Under the pieces are notes generated by a model. It did no database searches and had not been told where the DNA came from. It saw nothing but the letters and a program-made list of their open reading frames with translations. Shown in pieces: positions 43,882 through 54,855 of a stretch of 64,000 nt of DNA. The stretch is from Lasiosphaeria ovina (taxonomy: Eukaryota; Ascomycota; Sordariomycetes; Sordariales; Lasiosphaeriaceae). The stretch spans positions 3,420,001 through 3,484,000 of the forward strand of contig JAULSN010000004.1 in the NCBI GenBank assembly GCA_033439765.1, given 5' to 3'. The translations under genes were made by a program, and so were the position numbers. How positions within the stretch are numbered: the first letter of the stretch is position 1; the number at the start of each line of letters is the position of its first letter.

Positions 43882-44878
43882 GGCTAAAACCGGCCGCCTA
43901 GAATTAGTGGGCAGCTAAAGTAGACGGGCCCTAGGTTATTGATGCAAAATTTCCTCGATTACGGTTTGTCGGGTTTGGGGCGGCCGACGGGAACAAGGCG
44001 CAAATCACCACTTCGCTGGCTGGCTGGCTGGGTCGCTGGCAGCGGTCCCTGCGCGCGCGGAAACCACCAAAAAATTGAGTGCACGCAGGCGCGAGCTTGC
44101 ATGCGACAGGAAGAAAATTAACGGATCGATGGATCGATGGCTGGGTGGATGGATGAATTGATGGTGCGCCCAGTCGGTTATCGCGCGGCTGACAAAATGG
44201 GCAGAGAGAGACGAAAATGGCGAGGAAGGAAAGGCGGGCTAGCTGGCAAATTGGCGAGAATTTCTCGTGAGTTGACGGATCTTGATGGTGAGAGAGGCGT
44301 GGATGCCTGCCCAAGCTTGGCTTTCGCTCAGGTCCCCCCGAGGGCATCGCGTTTCCCTTTCCCCAGGTCTCGAACGCTTGCAGGTGACGTGTTGGAGCGG
44401 CTGGTTCCCCTTGCCGTCCCCTGTTAGTGCACCGTTTCCACCAAACCCACCAGACCTCACGATTCATTAACAAGTGGGGCTGGTGAGATGCACTGTGGAG
44501 CTTGTCGCCAGCTCACCAACCGTTCGCCAACCAAGCCCAGGCGAGCTTCTGAAATCGAGGGTTTGTAGGCTTTGAGACCCGCTTTCATACCTAGAATTAG
44601 TAAACTATCACCAACTTATCTCCGATTCTGGCGGGGACCGTATAAGCGCAGTCATTCTGCCCAGCCCATAGGGTCTTTTCTCATAGGACTGTATCATTCC
44701 ACATCTGACCTTATCTCTGGTCATCGCATCCCTTTCGTGCTGTCAAGGTCCGACATACATGAAATACATACCTCACCTCTTTCTTGCCGTGAAGTTGGAA
44801 CTGCATTATCTGCTCCCGCCTCTCAAAGAAACGGTAACTCGGGCAGATAGCCAGCCAAAGGACAACGACAACTAAAAG
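43882..44878. other. Divergent intergenic region
   Basis: This spacer separates the 5' ends of the Ies1-like (-) and 2OG oxygenase (+) genes. It contains GATGGAT-type degenerate repeats around 44120-44165. No gene is seen. Confidence 0.6.
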
Positions 44879-46493
44879 ATGGCGAACGTCGCAAAAATCC
44901 CCGTCATTGACATTTCTGGCGGCGGGGGTGAGGCCGAGCAGTTGCAGGTGGCCAAGGAACTGGTCGAGGCTGCCATCGAACATGGCTTCGTCTTCATCAG
45001 AAACACGGGCAACGACATTCCCGTCGAGGCCGTTGAGGGCGCCTTCGATATAGTAATTACTGGCCTTGGCAGCCTTTTTCCTCCCCCCCCCCCCTCAGTT
45101 CTAGAAATGCTAACGCTAACACCACAACCTAGTCAAGAAAGCTGTTCGGCGCCCCCTTGGAGGAGAAGGAGAAATGTAAATACGAGCAAAACAATCGAGG
45201 CGTCAGTCTATTTCAACCATTTCTGCGTCAAAAAGGAAGACTATTTGTGACTAGGGAAACGTGGAGACTGACTCGGATTCTCACCTTAGTGGTCGTCAAT
45301 GCAATATGAAGTCCTCGACCCCAAGAATCAACGTGTGAGTTCGTTACAAAACTCGCTCAGGGGTTGGTTGTTGTTGTCACTGACCCAAACCACCTGCCCA
45401 GGTTGGCGACTTCAAGGAGTCTGTATTCCCTTGATTCTAAGCCACCTTGCCCTGGCCACAAGCTTACAACCAGTCATATACCGCATTAGAGCCTTCAATT
45501 TTGGAGAATTCGTCGACGGCAAGGCGCAGCAGCCTATCCCCGACACCATCGCGCAGTACGAAGGCCAAGTCGGGGCTTTCAGGGACCTCTGCTATCAGAT
45601 GTGTCTCAAGATCAACACCCTGCTCGGCATCGGGCTTCAAGTATGCACTCCAGCCACCTGATTACGATTTGTCTATCTCTTATTAATGCTGCCGCTGGTT
45701 TGCTTCTAGGTCGACCCTCCCGACTTTTTCACCGCAGCTCATCTGAGAGAGAAAGGCACATCGGGGACGATTCTTCGTTTCCTATACTACCCGCCCCTCG
45801 CCGACACCAGTGCCGACCGTGAGGATGTCCGTGCCGGCGCACATTCCGATTGTCAGTTATTCTGCTACGTGTTTCTTCCCCGTTGCCCGTCCCAGTTGCC
45901 TTTCCATGAACCCCGCCCGTTAGACAGCCCACCAAACTAACCAGAGACAACAACAACCACTAACCACAGACGGATCCATCACGATGCTCTTCCGCCTCAA
46001 GGGCCAGGCGGGCCTCGAGATCCTGACGCGCGAGGACACGTGGGCGCCGGTACCGGTGACGCCGCCGGGGACCGAGGGCGACGCGGCGCCGCCGATCCTC
46101 GTCAACATCGGCGACCTGCTCTCGTACTGGACCAACGGGCTGCTGCGCAGCACCGTGCACCGCGTCGTGTTTCCAGGTCCGGGCAAGGGTGCTGTAGAGG
46201 GCGAGACCGACGCCGACCCGCGCTACTCGATGGCCTTCTTCTGCCACCCCGTCGGCACGACGCCGCTGACGCCCGTCCCGAGCGAGCGCGTGCGCCAGTT
46301 CAAGGCGCCGCCGTCGTCGTCGTCTCAGGCCGCCCAGCTTGATCCCGCGGGAGAAAAGGTGCTTACCGCGGACGAGCATCTGAACATGAGGTAGGCAACT
46401 TGTTGATCTCGGTCTTGTGACGTTGCTGACCTTGGAGTTCTGCTCTGAAGGCTGAGGGCGAGTTATCTGCAGTTCTACAAGGACAAGGAGTGA
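44879..46493 (+). CDS. 2-oxoglutarate/Fe(II)-dependent oxygenase, isopenicillin-N-synthase-like
   Basis: Eight exons: 44879-45052, 45133-45201, 45290-45334, 45402-45418, 45490-45640, 45710-45851, 45970-46390 and 46451-46493, giving 353 aa. Spliced motifs run IPVIDISGGG, HGFVFIRNTG, KKLFGAPLEEKEK, VGDFKEAFNFGEFVDGK and VDPPDFF. The iron triad is His197-x-Asp199 (AHSDYGSITMLF) with His263 (STVHRVVFP). Arg284-x-Ser286 (RYS) should bind the 2-oxoglutarate carboxylate. This places it in the DIOX_N plus 2OG-FeII_Oxy architecture. Substrate and pathway cannot be inferred, and no secondary-metabolism genes flank it. It is by far the most intron-dense gene in the window. One exon has only 17 nt, and donors GTCAGT and GTCTGT are used. 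Confidence 0.85.
45402..45418 (+). other. 17-nt exon of the 2OG oxygenase
   Basis: The exon encodes VGDFK plus two bases of Glu. It lies between a CCCAG acceptor and an unusual GTCTGT donor. The phases (0 in, 2 out) are satisfied only if it is included, and the resulting VGDFKEAFNFGEF is a family signature. Confidence 0.75.
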
Positions 46494-47255
46494 TTCTCGG
46501 GGGATGTATATCTCCGTGACCGTACGAAGGAGGCAGGCGTGATTGCTTTGGGCTTTGCGTGGGTTTATATGTCCAATCCGCCCGACCATGCCTCCAAGCT
46601 GCAGTGCAGGCCAAGCCACATCAATTGTTTAGAGAAATCTCCAAGAAATAGGGGGAACAGAGTCCACCTACCCGGGTAGAGCTAAAGAATTCACATTCCG
46701 CCAACGCACAAAGCCCCGGAATTGTATGCTTCCACCTTTTAAGGGCATTAGAGGCATCCCGTATTTGCCCATTTTGCTTTCTTGGCCAACCTCCGATAAG
46801 CCAAGTTTTGGGCCAGCAGAGTCTAGCTGGCGGAAATCGAACCACCCCCCTTTCTTTTTCACTAAGCTTCGCAAAAAATGCCTAGTTTACTCTACATATG
46901 ATACAGTTCCAGCTAGCTTGCGTTGTGCCTTTTTGCTGCCCTCAACCCACGATTGAGCAACCCAAGAAAGCTCGCCCTACAAGGACAGAGTGGGCAAGAA
47001 CGCCAGAATATCCAGATTATATTTCGCCAGCTAGAAACTGCGATCAGTCAGTGATATCGTTGCCATAGACATCAGACCGGCCTTACGACCTACCAAATCG
47101 AGGCTGGCGTATCTCTGAGTGAAGCAACGAGAGAGACAGTTCCCCCATGCTCTTCTTACGCCGTATGGAACTCGTCTCTGTTTGAAACGAGACGAAATTG
47201 CGACGAGGCTGAAGGAACGACAAGCCTGCTCGGATGGGGCCATGGGAGGCCGATT
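46494..47255. other. Convergent intergenic region
   Basis: This is a shared 3' region of the 2OG oxygenase (+) and the Prp3_C-like gene (-). No gene or strong repeat is seen. Confidence 0.55.
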
Positions 47256-47697
47256 TCATGACCACTCCATGGCGGCTTTCCACCAGCTAGAGAGCGCCCT
47301 TTGATCCATTGCGGCGGCGAAGTCGTTCACGTCGGCAACCTCGACGAGCCCCGGCTTGTCCTCGGCGAGAGCGGATAGGGTGCCTACCGGCTCCGGCGGG
47401 GATATCACGCGGAAGTCTTTGTATCGTAGTCTCTAGAAGAAGGGTAGTCCAGGAAATTAAGGAATGTTCCCTCGTGAGTGGAAGAAATAGTAATTGAAGG
47501 CTACCTACATGAACGGCGGCGACCCAGCCCCTCACTCCGTCCTCGCTGCCCTTGCAGTACATGATGCCGGGGCTACCGCCGACGCGCAGCATGGCAAAGA
47601 CCGAAAAGTGGTCGGCGGCCTTGCGGAGGGCTGCAACCTTCTTGCGCGAGGTGATGTGGTGTGTTCGGATCAGAGCATGGAAACGGCCCAGCGACAT
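47256..47697 (-). CDS. Small protein resembling a stand-alone Prp3_C (DUF1115) domain
   Basis: The exons are complement(47256-47432, 47509-47697), with a 76-nt intron (GTAGGT..CTAG, phase 0), giving 121 aa. The first in-frame ATG is at 47697. The sequence FHALIRTHHITSRKKVAALRK, then GGSPGIMYCKG, then VHRLRYKDFRV resembles the HHI-S-KR..GKPGIICVEG..LRW pattern of the C-terminal domain shared by splicing factor Prp3 and RWDD2 proteins. Here the domain would stand alone. Function is unknown. It could bind small RNAs, as the Prp3 domain does with U4/U6, but that is inference. The gene is divergent from the ligase gene, 730 bp away. Confidence 0.6.
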
Positions 47698-48427
47698 TGT
47701 GACTGACTGTGACTGTGACTGTGACGACGGTCTACCTAGTAGGCATTGCCACCCCCGGAGCGAGGATGGGCGGCCAATTGATGGATGCAAGTGGCTAATA
47801 TGGAAAGCGCTTGGTTGCTGGTAAAAGTTTAATCAAGGAGGTGTGCACGCACGCACTCGCTCACTCTCACACACCAAGTCAGTCAGTCAGTCAGTCTCTC
47901 GCGCCTGCCTCTGGAGCAAAAGCCTAACGAAGAAAAGCTCAGGCAGCCAAGGGGCGACCCCTGCTAATTAAAGTGCAGCCGCAGTGCCCACGGCTTCACG
48001 TGACCACGTGACTGCGCGTCCTCTTTGGGTAAATTCCAGGAACTATTTTGCCAAGACTGTGGAAGTTTAATGTGCCGTAACCGGTCGGGGCCCTGAGTCA
48101 GTTTGGGTCTGCGGAATCATCTCAATTGATTTTGTCGAAAGGCAATCTAGCTTGCTGTTGCCTCAGAGTGGAGGGAGGGCTCACCTCGTGGTGAATAGGT
48201 CGCGTGGCCTCAATTCCTCGTCTCCTCTTTCCCATCCCACAGAAGCCTGCCTACTACGGAACAGTCAGTCTGCGGGAGCAACCCCCTTGTATATATTTCG
48301 ACCTAGACTCTCACCGCCCACTGGCGTTAAGCCCGCATCGCATCCTCCTGCATACCCGTTCACAATTGGCCTCTTGTTTTTTGGTTTTACCTTTTTGGAT
48401 GCATGTCATGATATATGGCCTAGGATC
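47698..48427. other. Divergent promoter region
   Basis: This spacer lies between the Prp3_C-like (-) and ligase (+) starts. It has a GTCACA repeat right at the first gene's start, an (AGTC)n microsatellite at about 47877-47897 and a double E-box at 47997-48010. No gene is seen. Confidence 0.55.
47997..48010. promoter_or_regulatory. Double E-box CACGTGACCACGTG
   Basis: Two CACGTG hexamers (47997-48002 and 48005-48010) lie 8 bp apart, roughly midway between two divergent genes. bHLH factors of the Cbf1/Pho4/SREBP type bind this core. Confidence 0.5.
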
Positions 48428-51400
48428 ATGCCTTTTCCTTTTGCATACATCTGCAATCTACTGCAGGGCCTAGAGGACAACCAGCACGCTCAGGTCGGCC
48501 AGAAGACCAATGCCTCTATTATCCAGGCCTGGTTCAGGAGTCACCAGGCCGAGCTCTCTCGCGATGACCACGATCCTGCTGCCCTGCTCTCGGCCCTCCT
48601 CCCAGAGAAGCGGACAGACCGCGTTTACTCGATCCGCGAGAAGAAGCTGCAGATAATAATTGGCCGCGCTTTGATTCTGGGAATCTCTCGTAAAAAGGAA
48701 CTGGAGAGGTGGGCCGTGACCGGGTCCGGTGTTGATCTCGCCGACTGTGTCTATGGGATTCTCTGTGCGACGGTGAGTGGGCTTCTCCGAATGCCCATGC
48801 CACAAGATGAGATGGACTGTAATGTATTACGATGATGGGGCGCGTGGATCTGGCAATTGGGGGTTTTAGTTGTCCCGGGCTAACTTAAACCAGCCAAACC
48901 CGCAGTTTCCAGATGACGCGGGTGTCACAATCGAGGAGATTGACGGACTCCTCCATAGCATTGCCTCAGAGTGCCGGTACAGCTCGCCCGCCGTACGTAC
49001 CACGCCCTCTGGCACCAGGTTTGCCGACACCGAGCTTGCCCTTGGAGGTCTCTACAAGCGGCTTTTGGCTAGGGATGCGAAATGGCTTACACGGCTGATC
49101 CTGAAAAACTACGAGCCGGTTGTACTTGACCCTTCGACTGTGTACAGCAGTTACCACCCGTACCTCTCAACAATTCTCAAGGTCCAGGACGATTTTACCA
49201 TCGCTGGCCGCATCATAGTCCGCCAGAGACGTGAGCGGACAGTTACCAGCCGAGCTGACACTACCGAGTATCTCAAGCCGGCTCTCGGGGTGAAAGTCGG
49301 CCGCCAAAACTGGATCAAGGGCCGAAGCATCAAGCACTGCCTGGATATGAGCCGGGGCCGCATGAGCTGTGAAGACAAAGTCGACGGAGAGTATTGCCAG
49401 ATCCACATTGACCTCAGCAAGGACAGCAAGGGCGGTAAGTGCATCCAGATCTTCTCAAAGAGCGGAAAAGACAGTACCGACGGCCGAATAGCATTGCACG
49501 AGTATGTAAAATTCTACTTACCTATTACTAATCTATTCAAACTCGTGCTGACATTGTTATAGCTCGATTCGTCGGTCATTGCAGCTAGGGCAGCCCTCTT
49601 GTCCCCTCAAATCGGGCTGCATCCTGGAGGGAGAACTTGTTGTTTTCAGCGATAAGGTAGAGCCCCAACCAATGCGTGCTATCTCGTGCAGTGATTAATC
49701 CCCATAGGACGCGAAAATCTTGGACTTTCACAAAATCAGGAAACATGTGTCGAGATCAGGATCGTTTTTGGGTACCGATCAAGACTCCCAGTATGTATTC
49801 TGTTGCTCAAGCTGCGGTACTTTGTGGGCTGACCAGAATGAAGACGTCATCCTTGGGAGCATCTCATGATTATTTATTACGACCTGCTTATGGTCGACGG
49901 CGAGTCCCTCTTGGGCGTTAGGCATTCGGAAAGATTCAAGCGCCTCAAGGATCTCGTGACTCTGGTTCCTGGCCGCTCTGCTCTGGTCAAGCGGGAGCTC
50001 ATCGACTGCAGCAGCCGTTCTGCGGCGTCCGACCTTCGCCGGGCTTTCGCCAAATGCATTACGGCGCATGGGGAGGGTCTAGTCCTCAAGCCAGACGACC
50101 CCTATTTCACCTTCGGCGCTCGTACCAAGCCTTACAGTTCTTGCGCCATCAAACTCAAGAAAGAGTACGTTGGTCACTTTGGAGACATTGGCGACGTTGC
50201 CGTTGTTGGAGCTCGCTACGATCCTGCAAAGGCCAAGACCTACGGCATCCCGAATCTGAAATGGACTCATTTCTACGTCGGGTGTCTTGAGAACAAAGAC
50301 GAGGTCGTGCGGTTTCAGAAAACCCCTCGCTTTATTGTCACCAATGTTGTCGAGCTCAACGCCTCGCAGATGACATTGTTTGTTAAATTTGTCAATCCGC
50401 AATTCGTTGCTCCGGGTGAAAATAAGTCCATTTCGATACGCGTTGAACCCGGGGTTGACAATGGAAACACACCGTCTGTCATTTTTCCAGCGCCGCCGGT
50501 TTTTGATCTCAGGTGCTTCTCTTTCGACAAAGTCGGCAACACTAGCTTTTGGAGTCCGAGATTCCCCATGGTCAACAAAATACATTGTGACCGGACCTAC
50601 CGCAACACCCTCTCTTTCACGGAACTTCAGGATATGGCCTTGGAAGAAAGGGAAATGCCGCCGCCGGAAGACAGCCAAGAGCTCTTGGGGTGGATAGCTG
50701 CTCTTGAGGCTGCCGATCCCAAGTGCATCGCTGTTGACCACTCAAGTCAGATGACAGTAGCCTCGACTCTTATAGCCACGACACCCTCGACCCAATCGAC
50801 AGATTCTGTCCAAGCAGGCTCTTCTGCCAGTTCACACCTTCAAACATCACCTGCTCCAGTCCGGGGTAGGGCAGGGGATCCGCCAACACCGCCAAGGCCC
50901 TCTACTGTTCAAGCCGGCCATGAACCGCGCACAAATAATTCTCGGGGGGTTCAGGACACCCCCAAGAGGCAGAAGAGGCCCCCCGAGTCATCAGACTTAG
51001 AACACCAGGGCAAAACCAAGGTTCGAAAATTTCAGGATGAGCGTCGGCCCACAGTCGGCGACTGGTTATCCCAGAGTATGAGCGAAATCCAGGGTACACC
51101 ACGCAATAGGAGGGAGCCTCTGTCAGACGTCGGCATCAGCTCGTCGCGGCGAAATAATCTGCCTAGCTCCACTGCTCCCCGACTGACCAGCACGACTTCG
51201 ATGTACCAGTTGGGATGGGACAATGCCCGCCTTGGAGCACCCGAGAGAGTTCAAAACTCTCTGCCAGTATCGCTATCGTTCCAGGGACTCCTCGCCCCAC
51301 ATCTCTCAATAACCTCCTCAACCGTCACTGGAGCAACAAATGCACGGGATAGCAACGGCGACCATGATAACATTTCTCCTGAAGAGCCATCTACGTCTTG

Positions 51401-51866
51401 TGGGAAATGCCGATTCCTTGACTCGTGTAAGCTCTCCAAATGTTCATTTCTTCTGTCTCCCTGCATTGCAAACTTTCCCTGGGTCACGGAAGACCTGCTT
51501 GTTTGTCATGGCGTGGCAGACATTGTCCTGGATTACAAAGAATTGACCACAGCCCAACCGAGTTGCGGGACTACACCAGCAACTGTTGAGCGTACAAGGA
51601 AGAAGAGGTCCGCTAAGAGGAAGGTCATTCTCGTTGAATCACGGAGAAAGGACCCCACCGCAGCTTTCATGAAACTGGTTACTGAAGCCAAGGAGAAACG
51701 GCCTAGTAACGACCGGGAGTACTTTGAAGTGTATGACTGGAGGATACTCGAGGCTTTGAGGTACGAGGAGGCGAAATGCAGTCGTAACGGCAAGATACGC
51801 GGTGCCTGTGTCTCAACGACTACCACAAAAGACATTGAGAAGAAATTCCGGCTAGGTCTCGTATGA
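48428..51866 (+). CDS. ATP-dependent DNA ligase, LIG4-like core without BRCT domains
   Basis: Exons are 48428-48772, 48894-49501, 49563-49656, 49708-49790 and 49844-51866 (introns 121, 61, 51 and 53 nt), giving 1050 aa. An N-terminal DNA-binding region (about 1-240) precedes the nucleotidyltransferase core. Motif I is EDKVDGEY with the AMP-accepting Lys277. Then come ILEGELVVFSDK, MIIYYDLLMVDGE (385-397), EGLVLK (454-459) and KLKKEY (480-485), so the active site looks complete. The oligonucleotide-binding fold would follow to about residue 600. BRCT domains, which define canonical Lig4, are not recognisable. The tail is disordered and then has a cysteine cluster (Cys896, 899, 905, 910, 917). 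It probably seals nicks in nuclear DNA repair, but its pathway is unknown. Confidence 0.85.
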
Positions 51867-52823
51867 TAGTATACATTTGGCAGATGCCTGGCACAGGAGA
51901 TACCCCTATTTTTTGTTTTCTTTCTAACTTGGGGATTCGCCCGCCATGGCCTAGATCAATTGTTTACATCCATTTCTCATGTCCGAGACTACATGGTAGT
52001 TTTCCGTGCCATGGTTGATATAAGACGCAGCACTCGAGTCTTGAACCAGCAACTCTAGCATCTAGTCCACTGATCAACTTCAATACGATAACACCAGACA
52101 CGTGCCATAGTATGTTCTGAGCATTCCTCTCTCCTCTGCCCAACCTGCCAACGTGACAAAGTCGGGAGCTTTTGGGGTGGGTCGGAGCAACCTCGACCTC
52201 GTGATGAAGTAGACGGGAATAGCATCGACAACAGCCAGAACATGGAAACATTAACGAGATATCAGCACACATGAAGCGGGGACGAAACATCCAGTCTGTA
52301 TTCCATTTCCGCCCCCGCCAACGGCCCATGGAAATATGTGTCCCGACTGGGGGATCGCGAGGTGGAATGGAGTTGCTCGTCACGACACATTCCAATCCGC
52401 GCGCGAGCACCCAGCCCCACCCAGAAGTCTGAACAGCGATGAGAGGCATCGCAGCAAAAGGATAGAAGGAAAAAAAGTGTCCGCGTTTGTTTGTCACTGT
52501 TTACTTTTTGTTGTTGTTGTTGCTGGTTCTCGTCCCATATTGTCCGCAACTCTGTTCAGGAACAGTCTGCCTGTTCCTCTCCGGCAAGCTAGCTGCTCAC
52601 GTCTCCCGTTGCCGAGCATACACGCAGCAGCAATTGTAAGTTGTGAATCAAGACATCTGCGCCACTTTCTCGGTCCTCATAATAATATCACTTTCCCCGA
52701 TATACCTTGTCGGCCTGCGACCACGACCTTACAGCTGGCCGCGACGACACAAGGCAAGCAGAAGACTGCCAGTCTCTAAACGAAAAAAAAAAAAAAAATT
52801 AATCACGACCAAAACTTGTTAAG
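51867..52823. other. Intergenic region
   Basis: This holds the ligase 3' UTR and the promoter and leader of the next gene. A run of about sixteen A residues lies around 52782-52798, just before the ATG at 52824. No gene is seen. Confidence 0.6.
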
Positions 52824-54818
52824 ATGAGTGCTTCGGAGCAGCCTCAAGCAGCTGCCGAAGATATGTCGGCTTCCTTGCCTCTCAGCGCCCTGATCAGCAT
52901 CATCGTCGGCGGCACGTTCGTCGTGTGTGCCATTCTCGCCACGCTGGGACTCTATCTCTCGCGCCGGCGGGCCGCTCGGTACAACCTAGTCCTGAGTGGG
53001 GAGATTCCCGTCATTGTCCACGACGTCGAGAACAGCTCGACCAGCGAGGCGCGCACCAGCCCGAGGAAACTGCAGAAGCTGGGCGGCGGGAGGGGTCCGC
53101 CGTTGATCAAGGACGCCGACGACAGCGGCTCTCTTGTCCGCCGGCTATCGCGCTCGACCCTTCCGCGCGTGTTCAAAAAGGGGCATCGCCGGAGCAGAAG
53201 CGGGCCGTCGTGGGGGTGGCCGGCGTCGCTGTCCCGCTCTTCGTCCAAGAGGACCGTGGCGTGGGTCGACGAGGACGCGCTGCACGGGCCGGATACCGGT
53301 AGCCGCCGCGAGCCTCAAGAGGGGGAAGCTCGCGACTCGTGGCCGCTGGGGAACCGCACGCCGACGCTGCCGAAGCTGCCGCACTACGCGTTCTACCGGT
53401 ACGCGCAGACGGACCAGTCGCCGGTAAACAACAGGCCGACTATTCGCGTCATCGACTACGCGCACCAGGAAGAGCTGCTCGCCTACTCGAGAACGCTGCC
53501 CGAGCCGCCCAGACTGACGCTTGTGACGAACAACGACGGCCAGTTTGCTAGCCCCGGAGCCAGCAGCAGCAGGAGCAGTCTCGCCCAAAGCCCGACCCGG
53601 TCGCTGCCACGGACCCCTTCGAGGCCTAGAGTCAGGCAGCCCTCGACAGATTCCACCTTGACTGAGATCCTGAGGTCTACAGAGAAGCGGCTGCAAGAGG
53701 GGGGCGCTGCCGGCAGCGGAGCGACGGCAAGGAAAACCACCTGCGACAGAGGGACCAGATCGCCGAGAAAGGTGTCGGCGATGGGCAGCAGGGAATCACT
53801 CCTAGGCTACGGTAGCGGAGCCGGCAGTGACGAAGTCCCTACCGCACGCCGCTCCATGTCTCGGTCCAGAACGCCCAGCCCGAGAAAGTGCCCGGCAAGC
53901 CAGTCGTTGACGGCCTCTCTTGTTCAGCAGCACAAGAGGCAGGACTCGCAGGTGTCCGCCATGTCCGAAGCGGACAGCCTGATACCAGAGCCGGTCCAGC
54001 AGACAGACTCGCCTTCGGGGCTGACCAGCCCCAGCCGGAACCCCAGAAGCCAAGAGCCGGAGGCCCAAGTGGCGCAGAACCAGTCCGCGCGCAGCTCACT
54101 ATCGCTCTCCACCGTCTACAGCGAGGACGAAGTGCTCGAAGTCATGCGAGCCGCCCCCAGCCCCTCAGAGTGCAGAACACTTCCTCCCCCGGCCGAGACG
54201 CCGCTCAACTCCGCCACGGCATCGTCGACGCCGCGGCCGAATTCCAGCTGCGACTGGCCGGGGCGGCCGCAGCACAAGCCGCAGGACTTGTCCCGAGAGA
54301 GCCTCGAGAAATCGCAGCGTCTCTGCAGGGTGTCCATAGGACAGCCGCCAGCGTCCTTGCCGCCGTCCATCAGACTCCCGCCCTGTCCATCGTCAGGCAG
54401 TGCTCGTGCGTTTGCGCGAGCTGGCTGCTCCGATCCCGCCGGCCAACGGGGCAGAGTCAGCAAAACCGTCCCCGTGTCAAGGGCTGGCAAGTCTCAAGGG
54501 TCTGCAAAGCAGACACCTGCTTCAGTGACGGCAAAGTCTGCGCCCATGCTCGGCAAATATCTGAGCCCGACGGCGATAACACCACGCACGAACCCCAGCC
54601 CCGTGTTTGCCAGAGAGTCCAGCGGTGTCGTAAACGCGCAAACGGCGGAGAAGAATAAGGGGTCTAGCACGCCGCGCAGCGACAGTACCCTTTTTGCGAC
54701 AGAAGACCGGGCAGCAAACAAAGGAGAGATCTTGATATTGCCAGCGCAATCCGCGCCAGGGGCACAAGAAGGGCCGCAGAGCAACTCAAGCCTATCTTCT
54801 CGCATCCCAACGACGCAG

Positions 54819-54855
<37 letters not shown>

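Noticed and set aside
51428..51500. Possible intron starting GTAAGC in the ligase tail
   Set aside because: No good branch site and acceptor follow in phase, and the translated stretch (CSFLLSPCIANFPWVTEDLL) looks like real coding sequence.
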